This document shows, in pieces, positions 8,463-15,935 of a stretch of DNA of 64,000 nucleotides. The stretch is from Nocardioides solisilvae. GTDB lineage: Bacteria > Actinomycetota > Actinomycetes > Propionibacteriales > Nocardioidaceae. The stretch spans positions 1,178,001 through 1,242,000 of the forward strand of contig NZ_QHKX01000001.1 in assembly GCF_003194625.1 (NCBI RefSeq). The letters run 5' to 3'. How positions within the stretch are numbered: position 1 is the first letter of the stretch; the number at the start of each line of letters is the position of its first letter. Position numbers and translations under genes: made by a program. Under the pieces are notes generated by a model. The model was not told the DNA's origin. It did no database searches and was given only the letters and a program-made list of their open reading frames with translations.

Positions 8463-9211
8463 GGCGCCCCGCAGGCGGGGGCGGGGCGGCGTCGCCGTCG
8501 GTCTCCGTGGTGATCCCGGTCCGCGACGACGCGGCCGAGCTCGCCGCGTGCCTCCGGCTCCTGGCTGACCAGTCCGTCCCGCCGCTGGAGGTCGTCGTGG
8601 TCGACAACGGCTCCAGCGACGACTCGGCCGCCGTCGCGCGGGCGCACGGGGCGCGGGTGGTGGTCGAGCGGCGGGTCGGCATCCCGTCGGCCGCCGCCAC
8701 CGGGTACGACGCGGCCCGCGGCGACGTGGTCGGCCGGCTCGACGCCGACTCCCGCCCCGGGCCCGACTGGGTCGCCCACGTGGCCCGGGCGATGGCCGAC
8801 CCGGGGGTCGACGCCGTCACCGGCGGCGGCCGCTTCCACGACCTCCCGCCCGTGCTGCGGCAGCTGGCCACCGTCGTCTACCTCGGCGCCTACTTCCTCC
8901 TCACCCACCTCGCGCTGGCCCACGTCCCCCTGTGGGGGTCGAGCATGGCGGTGCGCCGCGCCAGCTGGGAGCGGGTCCGCGCCCGCGTGCACACCACCGC
9001 CGACGTCCACGACGACCTCGACCTGGCGTTCGTGCTCGGGCCGGAGGCGACGATCCGCTTCGACCGCCGGCTGCGGCTCGAGGTCTCCGGGCGGTCGGTG
9101 CAGGGGCCCGCCCAGCTCCGCCGGCGGATGTCCCGCGCCGTCACCACGCTTCGCCTCAACTGGGCGGAGCGGCCCCCGTGGGAGCGGTGGCAGGCCCGGC
9201 TGCGTCGCTGA
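8459..9211 (+). CDS. Family 2 glycosyltransferase
   Basis: A 250-residue GT-A fold enzyme transferring a sugar from a nucleotide donor. SVSVVIPVRDDAAELAACLR opens the domain, VVVVDNGSSDDS is the nucleotide site, RLDADSRPGPDW the DxD-type metal site, and HDDLDLAFVLG resembles the acceptor-side ED/QxxRW-region. No strong membrane helix beyond one hydrophobic stretch (ATVVYLGAYFLLTHLALAH). The GTG start overlaps the preceding stop. It converges on crtEb with a 9-bp gap, so it may glycosylate the carotenoid made by that operon; this is inference from position only. Confidence 0.8.
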   Translation: MRRPAGGGGAASPSVSVVIPVRDDAAELAACLRLLADQSVPPLEVVVVDNGSSDDSAAVARAHGARVVVERRVGIPSAAATGYDAARGDVVGRLDADSRPGPDWVAHVARAMADPGVDAVTGGGRFHDLPPVLRQLATVVYLGAYFLLTHLALAHVPLWGSSMAVRRASWERVRARVHTTADVHDDLDLAFVLGPEATIRFDRRLRLEVSGRSVQGPAQLRRRMSRAVTTLRLNWAERPPWERWQARLRR

Positions 9212-9220
9212 CCGGCCAGA

Positions 9221-10144
9221 TCAGCGCAGCACGGTCCAGATCAGCAGCTGGGTGACCAGGAAGCCGGTGAGGAAGTTGAGCCAGAGGAACCGCCGCCACC
9301 CGGCGTTGGCCCGCTCGCAGTCGGCGTCCGTGATCGTCAGGTACGGCGCCACGTTGGCCACGTAGGGCAGCACCAGCGCCGCGGCCAGCAGGCCCGGCCA
9401 CGGCAGCAGGAGCAGCAGGATCCCGCCGACGACGTAGCAGCCCGCGGCGAACCACGTCGTCGTCCGGGCGCCCATCACCGTGCCGATCGAGCCGATCCCG
9501 CCGGCCCGGTCGGCGGCGACGTCCTGCACTGCGCCGAAGGCGTGCGAGCCCAGCCCCCAGGCGAAGAAGCCGCCGAGCGCGGCCAGCACTGTGGTGTCGA
9601 CGGCGACCTCGCCCCCGCGGGCCGCGGCCAGCGCGAGCCCGTAGGCGGCCGGACTGACGAAGTGGGTGCTCGAGGTGACCGAGTCGAGGAACGGCCTCTC
9701 CTTGAACCGCAGCCCCGGCGCCGAGTAGGCGACCACGGCGAAGACGCTCACCGCGAGCACCAGCGCCGCCAGCGGCGAGCCGAGCGCCAGCAGGACGACG
9801 ACGAACGGCACGTTGGAGAGCCCGGCCGCCCACAGCGTGGCCCGGTGCAGGCCGCGGTCCAGGACGACGCCCTCGACGCCGCCCTTGCGCGGGTTGCGCA
9901 GGTCGGACTCGTAGTCGAAGACGTCGTTCACGCCGTACATCAGGAGGTTGTAGGGGACCAGGAACCACACCACGCCGACCCAGAAGGCGACGTCGAGCCC
10001 GCCGCCGGCCATGAGGTAGGCGGCGCCGAAGGGGAAGGCGGTGTTGACCCAGGAGAGCGGGCGCGAGGAGGCGAGCACCTGCCCCGCGCGGGCGCCCGCG
10101 CGGCCGGCGCCCGAGGCCTCGGTCGTCGGCGCCACGGCGCTCAC
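9221..10144 (-). CDS. crtEb: Lycopene elongase / UbiA-family prenyltransferase
   Basis: Integral-membrane prenyltransferase expected to add two dimethylallyl units to lycopene, giving a C50 skeleton (flavuxanthin type). The 307 residues carry about eight hydrophobic segments, with the UbiA motif GVNDVFDYESDLRNPRK near residue 75 and a second Asp-rich motif GAVQDVAADRAGGIGS. It is the last gene of the carotenoid operon and its GTG at 10144 overlaps the stop of crtYf. The combination with paired small cyclases is diagnostic for C50 carotenoid clusters as in Corynebacterium and Micrococcus. Confidence 0.88.
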   Translation of the reverse strand: MSAVAPTTEASGAGRAGARAGQVLASSRPLSWVNTAFPFGAAYLMAGGGLDVAFWVGVVWFLVPYNLLMYGVNDVFDYESDLRNPRKGGVEGVVLDRGLHRATLWAAGLSNVPFVVVLLALGSPLAALVLAVSVFAVVAYSAPGLRFKERPFLDSVTSSTHFVSPAAYGLALAAARGGEVAVDTTVLAALGGFFAWGLGSHAFGAVQDVAADRAGGIGSIGTVMGARTTTWFAAGCYVVGGILLLLLPWPGLLAAALVLPYVANVAPYLTITDADCERANAGWRRFLWLNFLTGFLVTQLLIWTVLR

Positions 10145-10473
10145 CGGCCGTCTCCGACGTCCGCGCGGGCGCGCCGCCCGGGGGTGAGCAGGAGGACGAC
10201 CGACGGGACGACGGCCACGGCCGCGAGCGGCCAGGCGAGGTCCTCGAGCGGGGCCAGCCCGACGTGGACCCCCGACAGCGCCTCCTCGTCGAAGCGGAAG
10301 AGGTCGGCGGCGATCATCAGGGAGTCGAAGACCACGGTGAGCACGAGCAGGGCCAGGGCGGTGAGGCCAGTCGCGGCCCACCAGCGGCGACCGGGCCGGC
10401 GCAGCAGCACGGCGACCAGCAGCAGCGGCAGGGTGGCCGCGAGGAAGAGCGTGGCCAGACCGAGGTAGCTCAC
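10141..10473 (-). CDS. crtYf: C50 carotenoid cyclase subunit f
   Basis: A 110-residue membrane protein, one half of the heterodimeric cyclase that closes the end rings of the C50 carotenoid. It has three hydrophobic segments and the lycopene-cyclase-domain signature GLAPLEDLAW near residue 73 (PxED, expected to be catalytic). The GTG start overlaps the crtYe stop and its own stop overlaps crtEb. The ring type formed (epsilon, beta or gamma) depends on the Ye/Yf pair and cannot be read from sequence here. Confidence 0.85.
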   Translation of the reverse strand: MSYLGLATLFLAATLPLLLVAVLLRRPGRRWWAATGLTALALLVLTVVFDSLMIAADLFRFDEEALSGVHVGLAPLEDLAWPLAAVAVVPSVVLLLTPGRRARADVGDGR

Positions 10474-10847
10474 GCGACCACCCCCGTGCGGGAGGCGCCG
10501 GCGCCGTCCGTCGCGGCCGTCCCGCCCGTCCGGTCGCCGCGGTCCAGCAGCAGCCGGAAGAGGCCGTGCAGCACGCCGGTGAGGTAGCAGAGGAAGACGA
10601 TGAAGAAGAGCTCCTCGAGCGGCAGCTCGGGGGCCACCTCGATCCCGGTCATCGCCGGCGACTCGCCCTTGCTGTAGTGCGCGAGCTCGATGGCGGCGAG
10701 GTCCCAGGCGAGGAAGACGACGAAGCCGACGGCCACGGCGACGAGCGCCACCCGGGGCCGGTCGAAGAGGAAGAGCCGCCAGCGACGGTCGACCAGACCC
10801 ATGCAGAGGGTCGAGACCAGGACGAAGCCGAGGTAGAGCAGACTCAC
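10470..10847 (-). CDS. crtYe: C50 carotenoid cyclase subunit e
   Basis: A 125-residue partner of CrtYf. Three hydrophobic segments and the motif VAPELPLEELFF (PxEE) near residue 74 match the lycopene cyclase domain. The hydrophilic tail (about residues 101-125) is Gly/Ala/Thr-rich. GTG at 10847 overlaps the crtI stop, and the stop overlaps the crtYf start, implying translational coupling and equal dosage of the two subunits. Confidence 0.85.
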   Translation of the reverse strand: MSLLYLGFVLVSTLCMGLVDRRWRLFLFDRPRVALVAVAVGFVVFLAWDLAAIELAHYSKGESPAMTGIEVAPELPLEELFFIVFLCYLTGVLHGLFRLLLDRGDRTGGTAATDGAGASRTGVVA

Positions 10848-12520
10848 GCGGCGCCCCCGGTCGCCTCGAGCAGCGGCTCTTGAGCCGTTTCCGGCTCCGT
10901 CTCCCGAGGCGGCTCGGCCGTCGGCCCGGTGGACCGGTCGCCGCGCAGCCGCTTGAGCACCAGCTCGGCACTGATCAGGCACATCGGCAGGCCGATCCCG
11001 GGGATCGTGCTCGACCCGGCGTAGAGTAGCCCCTCCACCTTGCGGGAGGCGTTGCGGGCGCGCAGGAAGGCGCTCTGCCGCAGCGTGTGGCCCGGCCCGA
11101 GCATCCCGCCCGACCAGGCGTTGAGGTCGGCGGCGAAGTCGCCGGGGCCGACGGTGCGGCGGACGACCACGCGCTCGGCGAGGTCGGGCACGCCGGCCCA
11201 CGCGGCGACCTGGGCGATCGCGGCGTCGGCCACCTTCTCGACGGCCGGGTCGCCCTGCCCGTCGACCCCGCCCTTGCCGAGCCCCGTGTCGGCGGGGACG
11301 GGGACGAGGATGAAGAGGTTCTCGCTGCCCGCCGGCGCGACGGTCGGGTCGCTCGCCGAGGGGCGGCAGACGTAGGAGGAGGCGGGGTCCGGCACCCGGC
11401 CGGGGCGGCCCAGCACGTCGCCGAAGTTCTTGCCCCAGTCGCTGGTGAAGAACATCGAGTGGTGCTCCAGCTGCGGCAGCTCGCCCTCGACGCCGAGATA
11501 GACCAGCACCGCGCCCGGGCCCGGGTCGCGCCGGCGCCACCACGACTCGGGGTAGGTCTGCAGGTCGCGGGGGAGGAGCTCGGTCTCGAGGTGGTGCAGG
11601 TCGGCGGCGCCGACGACCACGTCGGCCGGCAGCCGGTGCTCGCTGCCCGCGGCGTCGAGCCAGGCGACCCCGCAGACCCGGGCGCGCCGGGCGCGCCCGC
11701 GGCGACCGCGCCCCGCCGCCGGCGGGGTGGTGTCGATCGAGGTGACGGTGGCCCCGGTGTGGATCCGCACGCCGCGGGCGCGCGCCAGGTCGGCGATCGC
11801 CTCGATCAGCCGGGTGAAGCCGCCCTGGGGGTACAGCACCCCGTCGGCGAGGTCCATCGAGCTCATCAGGTGGTACATCGACGGGGTGCGGGCGGGCGAG
11901 GAGCCGAGGAAGACGGCGGGGTAGCCGAGCACCTGCCGCAGCCGCGGGTCGGCGAACCGCGCGGCGACGTGCTTCTCCAGGGAGCGGCCCAGCAGCCCCA
12001 GCAGGGTCGGCGCCCGGCGCACCACCTCGGGGTGCAGCAGGGAGCGCGGCGACTCGAAGCTCGTGTAGAGGAAGTGGTCGACGGCCATCCGGTAGGCGTC
12101 GGAGGCGGACTCCAGGTACGCCGCCAGCGCGGCACCGGCGCCCGGCTCCACCGCCTCGAACGTGGCCAGGTTGGCCTCGCGCGCGGTGCGGACGTCGAGC
12201 GGCTCGTCGTGGGCCTCGAAGAAGACCCGGTAGCCGGGGTCGAGCAGGGTGAGGTCGAGCTGCTCGGTGGCGCTGGTGCCGAGCAGCCGGAAGAAGTGGT
12301 CGAAGACCTCGGGCATGAGGTACCAGGAGGGGCCGGTGTCGAACCGGAACCCGTCCTTCTCCCAGCTGCCGGCGCGGCCGCCGACCTCGTCGCGCTGCTC
12401 CAGCAGGTCGACGGACCAGCCGTCGGCGGCGAGCAGGGCAGCGGTGGCGAGCCCCGAGATGCCGCCGCCGACGACGGCGACGCGGCGGCCCGGGACGGCG
12501 GGACCGGTGGGGGCGGTCAC
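10844..12520 (-). CDS. crtI: Phytoene desaturase
   Basis: FAD-dependent desaturase converting phytoene to lycopene in four steps at the membrane. The 558-residue protein begins with the dinucleotide fold RVAVVGGGISGLATAALLAA followed by DEVGGRAGSWEKDGFRFDTG, and ends with YAGSSTIPGIGLPMCLISAE, the typical CrtI C-terminal signature. An Arg-rich insert lies near residues 280-290 and a Glu/Pro-rich tail of about 25 residues ends the protein. The GTG start overlaps the crtB stop. Confidence 0.92.
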   Translation of the reverse strand: MTAPTGPAVPGRRVAVVGGGISGLATAALLAADGWSVDLLEQRDEVGGRAGSWEKDGFRFDTGPSWYLMPEVFDHFFRLLGTSATEQLDLTLLDPGYRVFFEAHDEPLDVRTAREANLATFEAVEPGAGAALAAYLESASDAYRMAVDHFLYTSFESPRSLLHPEVVRRAPTLLGLLGRSLEKHVAARFADPRLRQVLGYPAVFLGSSPARTPSMYHLMSSMDLADGVLYPQGGFTRLIEAIADLARARGVRIHTGATVTSIDTTPPAAGRGRRGRARRARVCGVAWLDAAGSEHRLPADVVVGAADLHHLETELLPRDLQTYPESWWRRRDPGPGAVLVYLGVEGELPQLEHHSMFFTSDWGKNFGDVLGRPGRVPDPASSYVCRPSASDPTVAPAGSENLFILVPVPADTGLGKGGVDGQGDPAVEKVADAAIAQVAAWAGVPDLAERVVVRRTVGPGDFAADLNAWSGGMLGPGHTLRQSAFLRARNASRKVEGLLYAGSSTIPGIGLPMCLISAELVLKRLRGDRSTGPTAEPPRETEPETAQEPLLEATGGAA

Positions 12521-13443
12521 GAGACGCCCCGGGTGACGGCGCGCGCGATGACCTGGGCCTTGCGCGGCCCCGGCACCCGGACCCGCCGGCTGCGGATCTG
12601 CTCGGGCGGGGTCTGGCGCAGGCGCTTCGAGAGCTCGGCGAAGAGGGCGTGCGCGGCGCAGACCGCGCGCCGGCTGCCGGCCGGGAGCCGGTGCACGACC
12701 GCGGCGGCGGCGGCCAGGTCGGCGTCGATGTCGTCGAGCAGCCGGTCGCGGTCGGCCGCGTCGAAGCGCCGCACGTCGAGGCCGGGGAAGTAGCTGCGGC
12801 CGAGCTCGTCGCAGTCGGCGGCGAGGTCGCGCAGGAAATTCACCTTCTGGAAGGCGGCGCCGAGCCGGCGCGCCCCGCCCCGCAGCTCGACGTACTCGCG
12901 CTCGGCGTCGGGCCGGCCGACGAGGAAGGCGCGCAGGCACATGAGGCCGACCACCTCGGCGGAGCCGTAGACGTAGGCGGCGAAGCTCTCCTCGTCGTGC
13001 TCCTCGCGGAAGAGGTCGGTGCGCATCGAGGCGAAGAAGGGGTCGACGAGGTCGGTCCCGATCCCCACGGCCCGCGCGGTGCGGGCGAAGGCGTGGACCA
13101 CCAGGTTGGCGCTGTGCCCGCTGCGCAGCGCGGCGTGCACGTCGTCCTGGAGGCCGTCGAGCAGCAGCGCCTGGTGGGCACGGCGGCCGTCGGGGCGCGG
13201 GGCGTCGACGATCTCGTCGGCCACCCGGACCAGCGCGTAGACGTTGCAGACGTGGGTGCGCACCGGCTCGGCGAGCAGCCGTGAGGCCATCCCGAAGGAG
13301 GTGGAGTACCGCTTGATCACCAGCGCCGCGGTCGCCTCGGCGACCTGGTCGTAGAGCTCGTACGGCGCCAGCGCGCCGTCGGCGACCGCGTCCCGGCCCC
13401 CGTCGGGCACGGGGCCCAGCGGCGGCGTGGCCGCGGCGCTCAT
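12517..13443 (-). CDS. crtB: Phytoene synthase
   Basis: Condenses two geranylgeranyl diphosphates to phytoene. In 308 residues, YSTSFGMASRLL, ADEIVDAP (first Asp-rich motif, about residue 75) and LGAAFQKVNFLRDLAADCDE (second motif, about residue 205) identify the squalene/phytoene synthase family. ATG 13443 overlaps the crtE stop in ATGA; an upstream in-frame start at 13497 would lie inside crtE. Confidence 0.92.
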   Translation of the reverse strand: MSAAATPPLGPVPDGGRDAVADGALAPYELYDQVAEATAALVIKRYSTSFGMASRLLAEPVRTHVCNVYALVRVADEIVDAPRPDGRRAHQALLLDGLQDDVHAALRSGHSANLVVHAFARTARAVGIGTDLVDPFFASMRTDLFREEHDEESFAAYVYGSAEVVGLMCLRAFLVGRPDAEREYVELRGGARRLGAAFQKVNFLRDLAADCDELGRSYFPGLDVRRFDAADRDRLLDDIDADLAAAAAVVHRLPAGSRRAVCAAHALFAELSKRLRQTPPEQIRSRRVRVPGPRKAQVIARAVTRGVS

Positions 13444-14540
13444 GCCGCACCCGCCTCGGCGACGGGGACCGCGGGGGCGGCCGGGCGGGGCGCCCACGCG
13501 GTGACGAGGGGGTCGACCAGTGGGTCGGCCAGCCCGAAGGCGGCGGCCTGGTCACGGGCGGCGTCGAGGTGCTCGCGGGCCAGCTCCTCGACGAAGACGC
13601 GGGAACCGCCCTCGACGAGCGCGGCCCGGACGTCGGCGGCCTCCTCCTCGGTGAGCGCGGGGTCGCCGAGGTGGGCCGCGATTCGCGGCCAGGCAGCCGT
13701 GCCGGCGGCGTGCACGACCAGCGGCGTGCGCTTGCCCTCACGGAGGTCGCCGAGCGGGTCCTTCCCGGTGACCTCGCGGTCGCCGAAGACGCCGAGCAGG
13801 TCGTCGTGGAGCTGGAACGCGATGCCGAGGCGTCGACCGACCTCGCCGAGGGCCCGGACGACGTGCTCCTCGGCGCCGGCCAGCAGCGCGCCGGCCTGCA
13901 TCGGGAGGACGAAGGAGTAGGCGGCCGTCTTGTGCTCGGCCATCTGCAGGGCCTCCTCGAGGGCGCCCTCGGGGTCCTCGAGCCCGGCGCCGAGCGCCAG
14001 CCTCACGTCGGCGAGCTCCCCGGCGGCCGAGACGTGCAGCGTGGTGTCGAGCAGGTCCAGGAGGCGGGTGACCACCGGGGTGGGGGCGCCGCAGGTGGCG
14101 ACCGCGCGGACGGCCGCCGCCAGCGCGAGGTCCCCGGCCAGCACGGCGCCGGCGCGGGAGTAGGTCTCCTCGCCCGCGGCCCGCGCCGCGGGCGCCCCGG
14201 TGGGCACCGGGAGCGTGGCCGCGTCGGAGCGGAACCAGCCGGGGACGCTGGGGCGTCCGCGCCGGGTGTCGTCGTGGTCGATCACGTCGTCGTGGATGAC
14301 GAAGGCGGTGTGCAGCAGCTCGACCGCGGCCGCCACGCGGTCAACGACGGCGTCGGGCGCCGCCGAGTCGCCGGGGGTGGCGAGGGCGTCGTGGACCCGG
14401 GCCAGCAGCCAGGGGCGGAACCGCTTGCCGCCGCGGGTGCCGACGTCGAGGGCGGCGGCCAGGGCGGCCCGGTCGCGGGGGAGTCCGTCGAGCTCGCGGG
14501 CGGGTCTCAGGAGCCGGTCGATCTCGCTCTGCACGGTCAT
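13440..14540 (-). CDS. crtE: Polyprenyl (geranylgeranyl) diphosphate synthase
   Basis: Elongates C5 units to the C20 precursor of carotenoids. The 366-residue protein has GGKRFRPWLL, the first aspartate-rich motif HDDVIDHDDTRRG (about residues 81-93) and the second FQLHDDLLGVFGD, typical of trans-prenyl synthases. A Pro/Ala-rich insert (VPTGAPAARAAG) follows the first motif and the C-terminus is Ala/Pro-rich. ATG 14540 overlaps the idi stop. Chain length is assigned from operon context, not from active-site residues. Confidence 0.88.
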   Translation of the reverse strand: MTVQSEIDRLLRPARELDGLPRDRAALAAALDVGTRGGKRFRPWLLARVHDALATPGDSAAPDAVVDRVAAAVELLHTAFVIHDDVIDHDDTRRGRPSVPGWFRSDAATLPVPTGAPAARAAGEETYSRAGAVLAGDLALAAAVRAVATCGAPTPVVTRLLDLLDTTLHVSAAGELADVRLALGAGLEDPEGALEEALQMAEHKTAAYSFVLPMQAGALLAGAEEHVVRALGEVGRRLGIAFQLHDDLLGVFGDREVTGKDPLGDLREGKRTPLVVHAAGTAAWPRIAAHLGDPALTEEEAADVRAALVEGGSRVFVEELAREHLDAARDQAAAFGLADPLVDPLVTAWAPRPAAPAVPVAEAGAA

Positions 14541-15277
14541 CGGTCGCTCTCCTGGGTGGCCGGGGACGGGGAGGTCCTGGGACGGGGGTTCGGAACCACG
14601 GCGTCGGGCGGATGGGTCTCGGTCCGGTCGGCGTCGACGGCCAGCCGGGACCAGGCCTGTGCGGTGTCGAGCGCGGCGGCCTGGTCGCGCAGCCAGGGGC
14701 TCAGCGCCCAGGGTGCGGCGGCCAGCGCGGTCCGCAGGTCGTCGACCTCGACCCAGGCGAGCTCGGCCACCTCGTCGGGGTGCGGCTCCGGCTGGTGGGT
14801 CGTCCGGGCGACGAAGACGGGGCAGAACTCGTTCTCCACGACCCCCGAGGCGTCCACCGCGCGGTAGGCGAAGTCGGGGAGGAGCGCGGTGATCGCCTCC
14901 ACCTCGAGGCCGAGCTCGGCGCGGCCGTGCCGGCGTACGGCGTCGACCAGCGCCTCGTCGGGGCGCGGGTGGCCGCAGAACGAGTTGGTCCACACGCCCG
15001 GCCAGGAGCGCTTGCCCAGCGCGCGGCGGGTCATCAGCACGCGGCCGTCGGCGTCCAGCAGCCAGCAGGAGAAGGCGAGGTGGAGCGGGGTGTCGAGCCC
15101 GTGGACGGCCTCGCGCGGGGCGGTCCCCGCGGGGCGCCGTCGCGCGTCCAGCAGGACCACGAGGTCGCGGGGGTCGCCCGCCGGCAGCCGGTCGGGGAGC
15201 TCCCCGTCGGACGGTGCCGGTCCCGGATCGCCGGGGCCGCCGGGGGAGCCCTCGTCCCGGGCGAGCGTCTGTGCCAT
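14537..15277 (-). CDS. idi: Isopentenyl-diphosphate delta-isomerase, type I
   Basis: Interconverts IPP and DMAPP, supplying DMAPP for CrtE and for the two C5 additions by CrtEb. The 246-residue protein has the NUDIX-like fold with TNSFCGHPRPDE (catalytic Cys) and VENEFCPVF (catalytic Glu). Both ends extend beyond the usual length of about 180, with a disordered Gly/Pro-rich start and an Arg/Pro/Thr-rich tail. First gene of the carotenoid operon; GGAGGATCAGCAG precedes ATG 15277. Confidence 0.88.
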   Translation of the reverse strand: MAQTLARDEGSPGGPGDPGPAPSDGELPDRLPAGDPRDLVVLLDARRRPAGTAPREAVHGLDTPLHLAFSCWLLDADGRVLMTRRALGKRSWPGVWTNSFCGHPRPDEALVDAVRRHGRAELGLEVEAITALLPDFAYRAVDASGVVENEFCPVFVARTTHQPEPHPDEVAELAWVEVDDLRTALAAAPWALSPWLRDQAAALDTAQAWSRLAVDADRTETHPPDAVVPNPRPRTSPSPATQESDR

Positions 15278-15306
15278 CTGCTGATCCTCCTGCTGTCGGA
15301 GTGGAA

Positions 15307-15335
15307 AGACTATTACTAGGCAATCTAGATATCAA
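15307..15335 (-). promoter_or_regulatory. Promoter of the idi-crt operon
   Basis: On the minus strand, TTGATA (15335-15330) is separated by exactly 17 nt from TAGTCT (15312-15307), a good vegetative promoter. It would start transcription about 25 nt before the idi ATG. It overlaps the inverted repeat at 15313-15343, so a bound repressor would block it directly. Confidence 0.65.
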
Positions 15336-15343
15336 CCTAGTAA
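15313..15343. promoter_or_regulatory. Inverted-repeat operator between crtR and idi
   Basis: TTACTAGG (15313-15320) and CCTAGTAA (15336-15343) are perfect 8-bp inverted arms separated by 15 bp, inside the only A/T-rich stretch nearby. A third CTAG lies between the arms. It overlaps both the idi promoter and the likely -10 of the MarR gene, the arrangement expected for an autoregulated MarR repressor. Confidence 0.6.
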
Positions 15344-15352
15344 GATATTTCT

Positions 15353-15901
15353 GTGCCCCAATCAGCTGAACACCCGAGTACCCGGATGGCCTCCGACTAC
15401 TCGCCCGACGAGCGCGAGCTGCTGCGCGCCGTGCGCCACCTCGTCCGCGCCGACCGCGAGATGCGGCGACGCCTCGGCACCTCCATGTCGGTCAACACCA
15501 CCGACCTGCAGGCGCTGCGCCACGTGATCCGCGAGTGCCAAGCGGCCGAGCAGGCCGCCGCGGCGGCTGCCCCGGGCGCGCCCGCCGGTCCCGTCGGGGT
15601 GACCCCCCGCCGGCTCGCCGACCACCTCCAGATCACCACGGCGGCGACCACCACGCTGGTCGACCGCCTCGTGCGCTCCGGCCACCTGGAGCGGGTGCCG
15701 CACCCCGCGGACCGGCGCTCGGTGCTGCTCGTGCCGACGGCGCGGGCCCGCGAGGAGATGCACGCCCACCTCAGCTCGATGCACGTGCGGATGAAGGAGA
15801 TCGCCGCCGCGGTCCCCGCCGAGGCGCGCCCGGCGGTGGTGGAGTTCCTCTCGGCGCTGACGGGGGAGATGGAGAAGGGCCGCCTCGACGTCGGGGGTTA
15901 G
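15353..15901 (+). CDS. crtR: MarR-family regulator of the carotenoid operon (CrtR-like)
   Basis: A 182-residue winged-helix regulator: LADHLQITTAATTTLVDRLV is the recognition helix region and HPADRRSVLLVPT the wing. Position and orientation match CrtR of Corynebacterium glutamicum, a MarR protein divergent from crtE that represses carotenoid genes and is released by isoprenoid diphosphates. An Ala/Pro insert (about residues 67-80) lengthens it. The GTG start at 15353 is 6 nt after TAAGAT (15341-15346), implying a leaderless message; ATG 15386 is an alternative without a ribosome site. Confidence 0.78.
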   Translation: MPQSAEHPSTRMASDYSPDERELLRAVRHLVRADREMRRRLGTSMSVNTTDLQALRHVIRECQAAEQAAAAAAPGAPAGPVGVTPRRLADHLQITTAATTTLVDRLVRSGHLERVPHPADRRSVLLVPTARAREEMHAHLSSMHVRMKEIAAAVPAEARPAVVEFLSALTGEMEKGRLDVGG

Positions 15902-15935
15902 GCTGCCCGGTCGCCTTCCGAGAGGTCCCCCCGTC

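Noticed and set aside
10844..13741. A single 965-residue frame covering crtI and part of crtB
   Set aside because: Only the part from GTG 12520 encodes CrtI. The upstream part is a shadow of crtB, which is clearly coded in another frame.
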